In this document: piece by piece, positions 15,832-24,890 of the stretch | Position numbering within the stretch: position 1 is the stretch's first letter | How the letters are laid out: each line of letters begins with the position of its first letter | NCBI GenBank assembly: GCA_036504895.1 | Contig: DASXUJ010000126.1 | Coordinates: forward strand, 1-51,982 | DNA length: 51,982 bases | DNA from: Syntrophorhabdaceae bacterium | GTDB taxonomy: Bacteria > Desulfobacterota > Syntrophorhabdia > Syntrophorhabdales > Syntrophorhabdaceae | Direction: 5' to 3' | Program-made: the position numbers and the translations under genes | The notes under the pieces: model-generated | Seen by the model: only the letters and a program-made list of their open reading frames with translations | Database searches by the model: none | Told to the model about the DNA's origin: nothing

Positions 15832-16224
15832 CTAGGGCACCTCCATGAGTTGATCTGCGGTCATTTTGAAGATCTTCGCGTAGCGCTCAAGAAGGGTCCG
15901 ATTAAGACGCTTGAATACGAGGGGCTTGCAATGCCGTTTCACTCTCCAGCATGCAAGACCGGTATAGCGGGAAAGCATTTTTACGTCCATGAGGCTGCGT
16001 GCCATGTGATATGCGAGGGGACTTCGTCTGCCTTTTCTCACTTCCTCGAGGACTTCTGCAAGTTCCTGGTCCAGCAGGTCCCATGCCTGCCGGTTGGCCC
16101 AATTCGCCGGCTCCCATCCGGAGCTCGGAGTGAGCACGTAGTTCCCCTCCTCGTCAACCGCATAATTGATGCCATGCCACCGGCCGTATATACCTTTATC
16201 CTGGGGCACATCTTTCTCTTTCAT
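15832..16224 (-). CDS. Conserved hypothetical protein with an HTH-like C-terminus
   Basis: I do not recognise this 130-residue protein with confidence. The N-terminal half contains many Trp and Asn (YGRWHGIN, SSGWEPANWANRQAWDLL). The C-terminal half (about 70-130) is helical: LMDVKMLSRYTGLACWRVKRH followed by LLERYAKIFKMTADQL. This resembles the helix-turn-helix part of phage-type repressors. It sits directly between the methyltransferase and the BtrH-like gene and shares their operon, so it may be a BtrH-associated accessory factor or a small regulator. No signal peptide is seen. Confidence 0.6.
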   Translation of the reverse strand: MKEKDVPQDKGIYGRWHGINYAVDEEGNYVLTPSSGWEPANWANRQAWDLLDQELAEVLEEVRKGRRSPLAYHMARSLMDVKMLSRYTGLACWRVKRHCKPLVFKRLNRTLLERYAKIFKMTADQLMEVP

Positions 16225-16230
16225 TAACCC

Positions 16231-17127
16231 TTACCCCATATCATGGCGATATTCTCTCAACGATTCTCCGGATTCCGTCTCCGCGCCCGTTTGGACGGCG
16301 GTGAGCCCCATGTGCTTTCCATCTCCTATGTTTTTCCGTGTCCCAAATTCAGCCTGTTGGCGGTATCCCAGCAGGTAGGAAATGGGGACAGGCGAGTGGG
16401 GGGCCTTTATTGCCCCTGTTTCCCAGATGTACTCCTTATGAAGGTCTTTCGTCAATTCCTGAAGTTCCGAGGGGGAGTAGGTGCGGAGACAGGATATAAG
16501 CGAATCGTAGAACTGGACCACGGGCGCAACGGGAATCACATAGGTCCACATTAACCTCGACCAGCGGAAAGGCCGAAAAAAGGGTATACAAAAAGGCATA
16601 ATCAGGGAAACTCCTATAAAAATAAGAATCGTTCGGAATGTCCGTTCTGTGATCTCAAAAATCGCGATCCCCTGTTGTGAATTTGCGGCGTCCCGGAGGA
16701 TGGCGCGGGCCTCGGGAGGCCGAAAATGGTGAAAGGCCGCACACAGGGTCCTGAAACCGTTCAGGGCCCTCGGCACTTTTGCGGCGTCGACAGGTTCCGG
16801 AGAAAAACCGAGATTGCCGGCGGAATGATCGCACACGTATTGAAGGGCGGGAATGTTCGGATACTTGTCCGTGAGACAGACCGTAACCGGCGGATGGGTG
16901 TCTTCAAAAAACTTGATCATCCCGAGCCACGGCCCACCACTTCCCGAGCAAAGGTCGACCACGTGATGGACCCCGAGACGGTCGAGGGCTTGCCGTAAAA
17001 GGGAAGCCATGGCAATATCCGATTTCCACATGGTTACACCGAACTGTATGTAGTCGGTCACAGTCCCGCGAAGCGAGTGGGGGCACCATTCTTTATCGGC
17101 AATCTCAAATAAGTGTAATCTACGCAT
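16231..17127 (-). CDS. Class I SAM-dependent methyltransferase-like protein with membrane segment
   Basis: This 298-residue protein has SAM motif I in VVDLCSGSGGPW (about 56-67). It also has VTVCLTDKYPN (post-I acidic residue), a His-rich motif near AAFHHFRPPEA (motif IV region) and AIFEITERT (motif V/VI). Two hydrophobic stretches after it (about 165-205) suggest membrane association, which is unusual for small-molecule methylases and fits a lipid substrate. It lies between the PagL-like gene (81 nt upstream) and the HTH-like gene (6 nt downstream). The O-, N- or C-acceptor cannot be told. The ATG at 17127 has no obvious ribosome-binding site. Confidence 0.75.
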   Translation of the reverse strand: MRRLHLFEIADKEWCPHSLRGTVTDYIQFGVTMWKSDIAMASLLRQALDRLGVHHVVDLCSGSGGPWLGMIKFFEDTHPPVTVCLTDKYPNIPALQYVCDHSAGNLGFSPEPVDAAKVPRALNGFRTLCAAFHHFRPPEARAILRDAANSQQGIAIFEITERTFRTILIFIGVSLIMPFCIPFFRPFRWSRLMWTYVIPVAPVVQFYDSLISCLRTYSPSELQELTKDLHKEYIWETGAIKAPHSPVPISYLLGYRQQAEFGTRKNIGDGKHMGLTAVQTGAETESGESLREYRHDMG

Positions 17128-17208
17128 CGCTATGGGCCCTAAGAGAAAGAATAGGCTCTCCTGTGAGTGCCCGTACGCACCCGCTCTCGCCGGTCAAAAA
17201 CCTTCTGT

Positions 17209-17802
17209 TCAAAAAAACCGGCCCAGTGTCAGCGTGACGGAGTTGATCCCCCTGTTGTCGTGGTTGAGCCCACCGTTGGAGATATGGTGGAGTCTGAGAG
17301 AAGCCAGACAGGTCGTCTCCGGTCCGGCCGCGAACTCTACTCCCACGCCGACCTGGGGGTTGAAATTGAAGCGGAGCCCCTGGCCCTCGACCTGAAAGTC
17401 CGTATAGATTATGCCGATTCCCCCCTCGAGATAGGGGCGAAAGGTTTTGAACGCAAGGCTTTTGAGATAATAGAGGGCGAACATATTCGCCGAGGTCATA
17501 AGTTTCTTGTCGGGTCGCGTAGTCGTCCCGAGACTGGTCTCCACTTTGAACCGAAGCCCGTCCGGGGCCTTGTGACCCCAGACCTTCTCATGGTCGAAGA
17601 GGGCAAAACCCGACAATAACACAAAAGATATATCGTTTTGAGGGGTATAGGAATTCCCTCCGGTGATGGCCATGCCGTAGCGGTCGGCGACATCCCTGAC
17701 CCCTTCCTCGGCGCGGCCCTTATCCGGACAAAACGCCGCCTGAGAGAAGAGCAGGAGGGCGATCAAATAAAAGGTGAGCGTCCTTTTCTTCAAGACCGTC
17801 AT
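17209..17802 (-). CDS. Acyloxyacyl hydrolase, lipid A 3-O-deacylase PagL-like outer-membrane protein
   Basis: This 197-residue protein has a signal peptide (Lys-Lys-Arg, hydrophobic to about residue 24) and an eight-stranded beta-barrel pattern ending in aromatic GRFF. The PagL signature LHHISNGGLNHDNRG is present, with H173 and S175 as the His-Ser pair. The acidic residue of the PagL triad is not obvious: the position 14 after H173 is Asn187. PagL removes the 3-O-linked acyl chain of lipid A in the outer membrane. Within a lipid-biosynthesis operon it may make room on lipid A or act on the cluster product. The ATG at 17802 is 4 nt after the stop of the ketosynthase-like gene; upstream in-frame extension lacks a signal peptide. 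Confidence 0.78.
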   Translation of the reverse strand: MTVLKKRTLTFYLIALLLFSQAAFCPDKGRAEEGVRDVADRYGMAITGGNSYTPQNDISFVLLSGFALFDHEKVWGHKAPDGLRFKVETSLGTTTRPDKKLMTSANMFALYYLKSLAFKTFRPYLEGGIGIIYTDFQVEGQGLRFNFNPQVGVGVEFAAGPETTCLASLRLHHISNGGLNHDNRGINSVTLTLGRFF

Positions 17803-17806
17803 CACT

Positions 17807-18913
17807 TTATCGCACGTCCCGCGAGGCCAGAGTGATAATCCCTGCCTCTCCTGCCGCGCCCAGCTTGAGGCAGCATATGGGCTCCACGCCAAGGTCACGG
17901 GGAAGAGGCGAAATATTCATGGAGGACGGAAGAGCGATCCCGGCCGAAGGGGCAAATATCTTCCTTTCTTTTATGGACGCACACGCCGCCGCCATGTCGA
18001 ACGCCATATTTGTGGGAAAACTCCCGTAGAGAGGCGCATAAGACGCTACGTTCATCTCCTTCGTGATTAATTGACGGTAACGTGAGCCTGATTCTTTATG
18101 GCCGTCGGCGCCGAGGATAAAAAGCCCCTCCTTCCCCTGGAGAAGGTGAGCGCTGTCCCGGTATTCCGTGAGCGCCCCTGTAATGCAGCCGTAACCGTTC
18201 TCCCTTTCTCTCTTGCCCGAAAGGAGAAAGAACGCGGCGCCTTCGCCTAACACCGCACTCTGTCGGTCAAAGAGGAAAGGTTCCGTCCCGGCGGAGGACC
18301 GCTCCACCCCGAAGAAACGACGCCAGCAATATCCCAGCACGTCACAATATTCGTCTACTGCGCCGAAGAGCACCCGCTCCACCCTTCCTTCCCTCAGCCA
18401 ATGAAGGGCCGATATGAGGGCAGAGGGGACCGACATCTCGAACTGACTCACGGTGAGGCATGGGCCGGTGACCCCGAGGAATATGGATATATACGCCGCC
18501 GCGGCGTTATGGACTGAATTTGAAAAATGGGTGGGAGAGGAATAGGCGTCGGTGCCGGTCATAAAGGAATCGAGGAAGCCGAAAGTCCCGGCGCTGGCGC
18601 CATACCCGCTGGCCACAACGATGCCGAGGCTCGCGCGGTCAATATCGAGCATATGGGCGTCTTCCAGGGCGAGGTATGCCCCCAGAAGGGCCATCTTCGC
18701 ATGGTGATCCACCCTTCTCAGCGCCTTCTTCGAGACAAATTTATCGAGGCCCGTCGTGTCCGCGAGAAAAGCGGGCATCTCTTTTGTCCCTTCCTCAGAT
18801 GGAAAAGAAACAGACTGGACCGGACTCGTTCCGCGAGCGAGGGCGGAAGAGAATTCCTCGATATCCGAACCGAATCCCCCCACAATGCCGATGCCTTCAA
18901 CAAAGGCTTCCAT
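17807..18913 (-). CDS. Ketosynthase-like partner lacking the active Cys (chain-length-factor type)
   Basis: This 368-residue protein has the FabF-type thiolase fold. The nucleophile elbow reads CLTVSQFEMSVPSAL, so Glu159 stands where the Cys should be. The two active-site His motifs (HGT, KxxxGH) are not present. Such proteins pair with an active ketosynthase and set chain length, as CLF/KS-beta does in type II polyketide synthases. The active ketosynthase immediately upstream (18915-20114, 1-nt gap) is the obvious partner. KS-beta proteins usually carry Gln at this place, so Glu is unusual. It could instead be a decarboxylating initiation subunit. Confidence 0.8.
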   Translation of the reverse strand: MEAFVEGIGIVGGFGSDIEEFSSALARGTSPVQSVSFPSEEGTKEMPAFLADTTGLDKFVSKKALRRVDHHAKMALLGAYLALEDAHMLDIDRASLGIVVASGYGASAGTFGFLDSFMTGTDAYSSPTHFSNSVHNAAAAYISIFLGVTGPCLTVSQFEMSVPSALISALHWLREGRVERVLFGAVDEYCDVLGYCWRRFFGVERSSAGTEPFLFDRQSAVLGEGAAFFLLSGKRERENGYGCITGALTEYRDSAHLLQGKEGLFILGADGHKESGSRYRQLITKEMNVASYAPLYGSFPTNMAFDMAAACASIKERKIFAPSAGIALPSSMNISPLPRDLGVEPICCLKLGAAGEAGIITLASRDVR

Positions 18914-18914
18914 A

Positions 18915-20114
18915 TTAATTCTCCCCCTTGCCTAACACCAGGACCCCGTTACATCCGCCAAACGCGAGAGATTGGCTGACGGCGGTACTCCCGGTGACGG
19001 CTGTCGTAGCGGCTGCCGGAGATGCGGTTACCTCGGGATCGAAAGTGGTGAAACCGATATTGCCGGGTATCATGCCTCGCTCAAGACAGGCCACGGTAAA
19101 GGCGGCCTCAATGGCCCCGGCAGCTCCCAGGGTATGCCCCGTGAAGCCCTTTGTGGAGAAGAAGGGGACGCCGGGGAGCGTTTCATGAAGGACCCTGCCT
19201 TCAACGCGATCGTTATCCGGTGTGGCGGTGCCGTGGGCATTTATAAAGGCGATATCCGATCCATTCCTGTGAGATAACCTGAGCGCTTCATAAAGGGCCC
19301 GCTTCAATCCCTCACCCTGGGGATGGGGCGCGGTAAGGTGATAGGCATCGCTCGAGGAGGCGTAGGCGAGAAAACGGGCCCGGGGGGATTTTTCTCTTTC
19401 CCGGCAGGAGTCTGCGGACTCCAGTATGAGCATGGCTGCGCCCTCTCCCAGGTTGAGCCCTTTTCTGTCCCGGTCAAAGGGCTTGCAAGGGGTCTCATCG
19501 GTGATCATGAGGGAGATAAAGCCGTTGTAAGTAATGTGACAGACTTCGTCGGCTCCGCCTGCAATGACTATATCGCAGAGCCCCGATTGAATCCACGATG
19601 CCCCTATGCCCACGGCATCGGTGCCGGAGGAGCACGCATTCACTACTGTCTGGCACGGTCCTGTAAGATCGAACTCCCTGGCGATCACCTCGGCGGGGTT
19701 GCTCGAAAGAAAGCGGGTAATAGGCGCCATCTCGGGACTGCCCCCTCTATGAAGCTCCCCGTAAAACACCTCGTTATTCAGCGCCACGCCCACCGTGGTG
19801 CCAATGCATACCCCCACCTTCTTGTTTCTGAGGGAGGCGCGGTCAAGCCCTGCGTCGCCTACGGCTTCATGGGCAGCGGCGAGGGCGAGCTTAGCGGTGA
19901 ACGAGATGCGGGGAGAATCCATTATATTGCCGGGAATTGCGCTCTCAGGCACCTCGAATACGGGATAGGAGATGGCGTGGTTGCCGCAAAACCTTGTAGG
20001 GGGCGCGGGATTCCGCCTGCCCTCGAAGAGGGAATCCATACATTCCCCGAGTGTCCCTCCGGCGCCCGAGAGGCAGCCCACTCCGCTGATGCCGACAGGC
20101 ATTGCCGTCTTCAC
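18915..20114 (-). CDS. Beta-ketoacyl-ACP synthase II-type (FabF-like), active triad
   Basis: This 399-residue elongating ketosynthase has C161 (VVNACSSGTDA), H294 (INAHGTATPD) and H327 (TKGFTGHTLGAAGA) as the complete Cys-His-His set. It condenses malonyl-ACP with acyl-ACP. The start is GTG at 20114, overlapping the ACP stop as GTGA with AGGA about 7 nt upstream. Gene order ACP, KS, KS-like partner is the classical minimal type II synthase arrangement. It is therefore expected to work as a heterodimer with the Glu159 protein downstream. Confidence 0.88.
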   Translation of the reverse strand: MKTAMPVGISGVGCLSGAGGTLGECMDSLFEGRRNPAPPTRFCGNHAISYPVFEVPESAIPGNIMDSPRISFTAKLALAAAHEAVGDAGLDRASLRNKKVGVCIGTTVGVALNNEVFYGELHRGGSPEMAPITRFLSSNPAEVIAREFDLTGPCQTVVNACSSGTDAVGIGASWIQSGLCDIVIAGGADEVCHITYNGFISLMITDETPCKPFDRDRKGLNLGEGAAMLILESADSCREREKSPRARFLAYASSSDAYHLTAPHPQGEGLKRALYEALRLSHRNGSDIAFINAHGTATPDNDRVEGRVLHETLPGVPFFSTKGFTGHTLGAAGAIEAAFTVACLERGMIPGNIGFTTFDPEVTASPAAATTAVTGSTAVSQSLAFGGCNGVLVLGKGEN

Positions 20115-20368
20115 CGGGGAATCCTTTCTTCGATGTACGCCGCAAGACTTTCAATGGTCTGAAAGGCGGCGCGCCCCTCATCGAGGTTCTTCACCTCCAC
20201 CCCGAAATGTTTTTCCAGCAGGACGACCAATTCCACGGCGTCCAGCGAATCAAGACCGAGGCCCTCCCCAAAAAGTGGCGTATCGTCTTCGATCTCTTCG
20301 GGAGTCACATCCTCGAGATTGAGTTCTTCAACGAGGATCTTCTTCAGTCGTTCCTTGGTGGTCATCAT
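20111..20368 (-). CDS. Acyl carrier protein of the first KS/CLF pair
   Basis: This 85-residue acidic ACP has GLGLDSLDAVELVVLLE, with S41 as the phosphopantetheine site. The ATG at 20368 is preceded by a GAGGG-type ribosome-binding site and overlaps the 3' end of the LpxL-like gene by 41 nt. In-frame extension to 20488 lies wholly inside that gene and is unlikely. Its stop overlaps the start of the ketosynthase gene, so expression of ACP and KS is coupled. Confidence 0.87.
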   Translation of the reverse strand: MMTTKERLKKILVEELNLEDVTPEEIEDDTPLFGEGLGLDSLDAVELVVLLEKHFGVEVKNLDEGRAAFQTIESLAAYIEERIPR

Positions 20369-21329
20369 GCTTCCCTCTCTTTTGATTAATTGTCTGCAAA
20401 TCGTGACTCCACATGTCGTAAAAATTAAAGAACTGGTACGGATGTGCGGTGGTATAGGATTCAAGCGCCTCTGCGAATCGGCCGACATAGGGAAGAAAAT
20501 CTCTATGGCTCCGCCCCGCGTCGTGAGGCACGCGGATTATTGCGGCTATCTCCAGGGTATAACCGGAGGAGCTCGATTTGTGGGAAAAGAAGACCACAAT
20601 GGGCGCCCCTGTTGCCGCGGCGATCTTGAAGGCGCTGAAGGGGAAGAGGACCTTCCCTCCCATGAAATCAACGGTCGCCGCCCCCTTGGGGCTGCCTAAA
20701 AGCCGGTCGCCCATTACACAGAGGACCTCGCCCCTCTTGAGTAAGGCTATTATCTCTAAAACGCCGCCCATGTAGCCCCTCGGGTCGATTATCCCGTAGG
20801 GGCATGGAATCCCTGCATGTTCATAGTAGTGAAGATCGATGTCCCCTTCCTCGCGCTGCAAAAGGAGGTGCACAGGGGCGCCCAGAAATCGAAGGGTTGA
20901 CATGGCGGTCTGCCAGCATCCCACGTGGGCCGTCATGAGGATCATACCTCGTCCTTCTTTGAGGATTGGGAGAATCGCCTCTTTTTCGCTGAATTCCCAG
21001 GTTATCTTCTCTTCACCCAGGATTCCGATCACCGCCCTGTCTATCAGGGCCTTTCCGAGGTTGAGATAGAGGAGGTAGCGATCCAGGAGCCTTTTGACGC
21101 GTCCTTTCTCCTTAAACCTGCGGGAGAGGTAATAGTCCGACTTCTTTCGCGTTGATGGAGCGAAGAAGACGTAGAAGGGCACGACAAAAGAGAGGACAAA
21201 GTATGCAAACTCGCGGCCCGCGTACTTAATGACGAGGTAGAAGAACCGGTGTCCGAAGGTCGAACCGATACTCCGGCTTGTCCATTGCGGAGCGCCGGGC
21301 CGGGTCGGAGTGGAGTCAGCTGTTTCCAT
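20328..21329 (-). CDS. LpxL/HtrB-type lysophospholipid (lipid A) acyltransferase
   Basis: This 333-residue protein has an N-terminal hydrophobic segment (about 38-58) and the LABLAT/LpxL acyltransferase block MTAHVGCWQTA. H135 is the catalytic histidine, and Gln140 stands where the canonical HX4D/E acid would be. FMGGKVLFPFSAFKIA and DFLPYVGRFAEALE are further family landmarks. Related proteins occur in APE clusters and are thought to transfer the polyene acyl chain to a membrane anchor. The gene overlaps the glycosyltransferase gene upstream by 14 nt and the ACP downstream. The Gln variant could alter activity or be common in this subgroup. Confidence 0.8.
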   Translation of the reverse strand: METADSTPTRPGAPQWTSRSIGSTFGHRFFYLVIKYAGREFAYFVLSFVVPFYVFFAPSTRKKSDYYLSRRFKEKGRVKRLLDRYLLYLNLGKALIDRAVIGILGEEKITWEFSEKEAILPILKEGRGMILMTAHVGCWQTAMSTLRFLGAPVHLLLQREEGDIDLHYYEHAGIPCPYGIIDPRGYMGGVLEIIALLKRGEVLCVMGDRLLGSPKGAATVDFMGGKVLFPFSAFKIAAATGAPIVVFFSHKSSSSGYTLEIAAIIRVPHDAGRSHRDFLPYVGRFAEALESYTTAHPYQFFNFYDMWSHDLQTINQKRGKHDDHQGTTEEDPR

Positions 21330-22500
21330 GGTTTTCCCTCTTCAGGAGCAAGGCGGTCACATAAATGACCGCCCCGGTGAGGATCCCTAACAGGGGCCCG
21401 AGAATAAGGGAGCCGAGAAACCACTCGAAAATCCTCTCCAGGGCCTGATATCCGAGGGTTTCCAGTGAAACCTCAGTCAGGAATCTGCCGTGACGGATAA
21501 AATACCCTGCTTCTATACAGAGTGCGGGGACCAATGGAGGTATGCAGATCTGACCCGCCGCAAGGGCCATCAACTTGTTTAACCGAAAATAGTTGGCGGC
21601 AAAGAGGGTGGTGATACTCTGGCAGGCGATCAGCGGCAAGGCTCCCATGAATACGCCGAGCCCCCCGGCCACTGCAAGCCTTTCAGGCGAGTTGTTCCCC
21701 GTGAGGAGCAATCTCAGGGACCTGAGGGGTTTGAGGATGCTGACCTTCCCTGCCTTGGCGGTCGTGAACCTTCTGTGCGGGAAAGGAGTGATGGCCCTCA
21801 GGCTAAGTCTCGTATTGAGCAGGCTCAGGCGAATATTGTCCATAAAGAGGCGAAAGTGAGACACCCGCAGGGAGGGAGGGGGGTAGTATACGGAGATATC
21901 GACCTCTCGCAAAGTGATTCCGGCCCAGACCGACTTCACGAGAACCTCTATCTCGAAGTCGTAGTGCCGCACCCTCAGCGTCAGCCATCCAAGAAGGGGG
22001 AGAGGGTAGACACGAAAGCCGCTCTGAGTATCTTTCAACATGGAACCCGTCTGAACCCTGAGCCAGAAGTTGGAGAAGCCGCGGCCGAACCGGGAAAGAA
22101 GGGGGACAGAGGTTGAATCGAAGGTCCTGGTCCCCACGATGATAGCATCGGGATCTTCGTCGATCAAGGGGAGAAAACGCAGGTAATCAGCAGGATCGTG
22201 CTGCCCGTCCGCGTCAATGGTCACTATGTGGGTTGCCCCCCTCTTACGCGCTTCGTTGGCGGCAGTGATGATGGCCGCGCCTTTCCCTCTATTTTCGGGA
22301 TGCCTTAACTCGATTATGGGAAGCTCCGCAAGGGTCTCCGGGCCGCCGTCCGTGCTCCCATCATCGACGACTATCACGTTATCGTTCACCGCGAGGGCCC
22401 TGAGCACCACGTCCCGGAGGGTTTTCCCATGGTTGTATACAGGGATAACAAGGAATACGTTCGATATGTCAGGACTCTCTTTTGCGGCTATCATTAACAT
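21316..22500 (-). CDS. Family 2 glycosyltransferase fused to a DUF2062 domain
   Basis: The N-terminal half (about 10-235) is a DPM1/DolP-mannosyltransferase-like GT2. It shows VIPVYNHGKTL, VVDDGSTDGG, the metal-binding DADGQHD and the later GFRVYPLPLL. The C-terminal part (about 265-390) is a DUF2062 membrane domain with three or four helices. The product is a membrane-bound sugar or amine transferase acting at a lipid headgroup. GT2 plus acyltransferase genes are a recurrent pair in APE clusters, sometimes fused. Start codons are clustered (TTG 22506, ATG 22500, ATG 22494) with no strong ribosome-binding site; I use 22500. Confidence 0.82.
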   Translation of the reverse strand: MLMIAAKESPDISNVFLVIPVYNHGKTLRDVVLRALAVNDNVIVVDDGSTDGGPETLAELPIIELRHPENRGKGAAIITAANEARKRGATHIVTIDADGQHDPADYLRFLPLIDEDPDAIIVGTRTFDSTSVPLLSRFGRGFSNFWLRVQTGSMLKDTQSGFRVYPLPLLGWLTLRVRHYDFEIEVLVKSVWAGITLREVDISVYYPPPSLRVSHFRLFMDNIRLSLLNTRLSLRAITPFPHRRFTTAKAGKVSILKPLRSLRLLLTGNNSPERLAVAGGLGVFMGALPLIACQSITTLFAANYFRLNKLMALAAGQICIPPLVPALCIEAGYFIRHGRFLTEVSLETLGYQALERIFEWFLGSLILGPLLGILTGAVIYVTALLLKRENHGNS

Positions 22501-22537
22501 TGGCAAGGTTTTTTAGGGCACAAGGAGAACTTTTTCG

Positions 22538-23449
22538 TCAAGGCCGCGACAGGAATTGAAGGGCCTTTTCATTCACCAGATCCGGCTGCTCGATGCTCAG
22601 GCCATGACCGGCACAGGGAATGATTTCCGTGTGTATTTGGGGCGCCACCTTGTCGAGGCGGAGAACGGCACTTCGGGCGGAGTAGATCTTTTCATTTTCA
22701 CCGACCAGAATGAGGGTGGGCACTTTGATGCCCGCCAGTTCCCCATCCTTTAAGAGGGTGGGGCGCACGAGACGCTTGGGCTTGAAACATCGCGATGCGA
22801 CACGCATATCACTTACCCCATCCTCCAAAATTGCCCGGCTCCTCCTGTCTTTGCACATGAGGTCGGTGAAGAGCCATTTCATGAAACTTTCAGCGAACAG
22901 ACCGGGCGACAAGGAGACGAAAACCGCGCGCAGCATAAAGGAGAGGCTCACAGGCAATATCGTGCAAGCCGGGGCCAGAAGCACTATTTTCGCAAGGCGA
23001 TTTGAAAAACGGAGCGCATAGAGGCATGATATCCAGCCTCCATAGGAGAGACCCATCAGGTTGAATGGGTTCCCGAGTTCAAGTCCGTCGACGAGCTCGT
23101 CAAGCCATCGTACTAAATCATCCGGGTCTTTGACTGCGCGGGTATACACACTGCGCCCGTAATCATAAATGTTATCGACCGCATAGGTCCTGAAGGGCCC
23201 GGATAAAGCCCGTATGTTCGGGATCCACATGAGCGACGTGCTCCGGGCCCCGGACAGCAGTACCAGGGGCGGCCCATCGGACGGCCCGCTTACGCGCACG
23301 AAGGTGGGGCCGTAATACGTATCGATCACTGCAGGCTCCGAAGGGACGGGCCACTGCCTTGCCCGCACATCATATAGGTCCAGGTACTGCGCTTGAGCGC
23401 GGGTCGATCGAAAAGGGTGATAGGAGGGCACGGGCCCTGCATCAGGCAT
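22538..23449 (-). CDS. Alpha/beta hydrolase
   Basis: This 303-residue alpha/beta hydrolase has nucleophile S135 in the elbow GLSYGG, H282 in CAGHGLS, and a Glu in VGENEKIYS (E251 or E253) as the probable acid. The oxyanion region LLSGARSTS precedes. Substrate is unknown; within this operon a thioester, ester or lactone of the acyl product is plausible. It overlaps the upstream radical SAM gene by 8 nt and no signal peptide is seen, so it should act in the cytoplasm. Confidence 0.82.
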   Translation of the reverse strand: MPDAGPVPSYHPFRSTRAQAQYLDLYDVRARQWPVPSEPAVIDTYYGPTFVRVSGPSDGPPLVLLSGARSTSLMWIPNIRALSGPFRTYAVDNIYDYGRSVYTRAVKDPDDLVRWLDELVDGLELGNPFNLMGLSYGGWISCLYALRFSNRLAKIVLLAPACTILPVSLSFMLRAVFVSLSPGLFAESFMKWLFTDLMCKDRRSRAILEDGVSDMRVASRCFKPKRLVRPTLLKDGELAGIKVPTLILVGENEKIYSARSAVLRLDKVAPQIHTEIIPCAGHGLSIEQPDLVNEKALQFLSRP

Positions 23450-24887
23450 GACGGTTATTGGTCCAGGCGAATTTCAGGAAAGCCGCAAGATGGGAGAAAA
23501 ACCTTAGCCAACTGTCAGGGGAGCGCCATACCATGGTGAAATAGTGCCAGAGCCCCCTTGGCCTCAGGATATGTCTCATATAAAACCGGGTGAAGAGCTG
23601 TTCCAGCCTCTCCCGTGTCATACCCTTCGGTATGAACTGGAAATGCATACAGTCCATTTTCTCCCAGTCCTCATCGAAAGCCCCATAATCCCCTATATCT
23701 TTGTAGAGTGCCGATCCGGGAAAGGGGGTGAATTTTGACACATTGATGTAATCGATGGGGAGGGAAAAGACATACTCCATGCTCTTCTTCACGCTCGCTT
23801 GCGTCTCCCCGGGCAGTCCCATCATCATGAGCCCCTTGACCAGAATCCCCGCTTTCTTGATGAGCCGTATTTTTTCAGCCACAAGATCGAGGCCGGCGCT
23901 GCTGCGATGCTGCGAAAGGAGCTCTTCGTCTCCATTTTCAATGCCAAGACTGATCATCCAACACCCTGCCGCCTTCAGCCGTTCCAAAAGATCAACGTCG
24001 ACATGTTCCGCCCTCACGGCGCAGTTAAAGGTCATTCCCAAGGGTCGGTCTACCATCATCCGGGTAAAAGCCTCCACCCTCTTCCGGTGAAAGGTGAACT
24101 GGTCGTCGTAAAGATTGACGTGCCGCACGCCGAAGCGTTCCTTCAGGTACCGTAGATGCTGATAGAGATACTCCGCGGAGTTGTATCGGTAGCCCGTGGG
24201 AAAGACGGATCTGTCGCAATAAGTGCACCGATAAGGGCAGCCGCGGCTCGATGTGCAACTGGAATTCGGGGTATGGGGGTAATTAAAAATGGGGAGGCTG
24301 TATGTCTCAGGGTAGCCATCCAGTTTTTCATATGCAGGAAAGGGAAGCGTGTCAAGGTCGAGGAGGGGGGAGCGGTAGCCCGTAAAGCAGATACCATCCG
24401 AACCTTCCCTGTAAAGCAGGCCCTCGATCAGAGAAGCATTCTCTCCTTTGGCCTCCAGGAGCTCCGCCATCGTTTTTTCACCCTCTCCCACCACGGCGAA
24501 GTCGATGCCCGGGAACGACTCCAGGGCCTCCTTCTTCAAAGCCGACACGTGGTGGCCTCCGAATACGGTTCTTACGTCGGGCAGGACGCTTTTTGCCCTT
24601 TCCGCGATGCGAAGACCGTCGCGGAAGTTTGCGGTGGAACAGCTGAAGCCGATGAACGCGGGTCTTGCGTCTCTCAGGTATTCTTCGATAAGGTTGCCCG
24701 AGCGGGGCTTCGCGTAGCAGTCGATGATTTTCACTTCAATCCCGCTTTTCTCCAAATAGGCAGCGATGCTCGCAAGCCCCAGAGGGGGCATGATGTTGGC
24801 CATCCTTGAAATGTCGCGGCCCGCGGAGTCGGCGCGATAGCCGAGGGGATGGATAAGGAGCACTTTTCTGAAATCAAGAGGGCTCAT
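23442..24887 (-). CDS. B12-binding domain radical SAM protein (third of three in tandem)
   Basis: This 481-residue protein has an N-terminal cobalamin-binding domain (PPLGLASIAAYLEKSGIEVK, then FIGFSC, VFGGHHVS and VGEGE). The radical SAM core follows with CPYRCTYC (C217, C221, C224). The HRKRVEAF helix and the FTPFPGSALY segment near the C-terminus are typical of the B12-radical SAM family with DUF4080-like or HpnR-like ends. The reaction is unknown; methylation or carbon-carbon bond formation on an acyl chain is the best guess. It starts 3 nt after the previous gene stops, and three genes of the same class follow each other without gaps. Confidence 0.85.
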   Translation of the reverse strand: MSPLDFRKVLLIHPLGYRADSAGRDISRMANIMPPLGLASIAAYLEKSGIEVKIIDCYAKPRSGNLIEEYLRDARPAFIGFSCSTANFRDGLRIAERAKSVLPDVRTVFGGHHVSALKKEALESFPGIDFAVVGEGEKTMAELLEAKGENASLIEGLLYREGSDGICFTGYRSPLLDLDTLPFPAYEKLDGYPETYSLPIFNYPHTPNSSCTSSRGCPYRCTYCDRSVFPTGYRYNSAEYLYQHLRYLKERFGVRHVNLYDDQFTFHRKRVEAFTRMMVDRPLGMTFNCAVRAEHVDVDLLERLKAAGCWMISLGIENGDEELLSQHRSSAGLDLVAEKIRLIKKAGILVKGLMMMGLPGETQASVKKSMEYVFSLPIDYINVSKFTPFPGSALYKDIGDYGAFDEDWEKMDCMHFQFIPKGMTRERLEQLFTRFYMRHILRPRGLWHYFTMVWRSPDSWLRFFSHLAAFLKFAWTNNRHA

Positions 24888-24890
24888 GAT

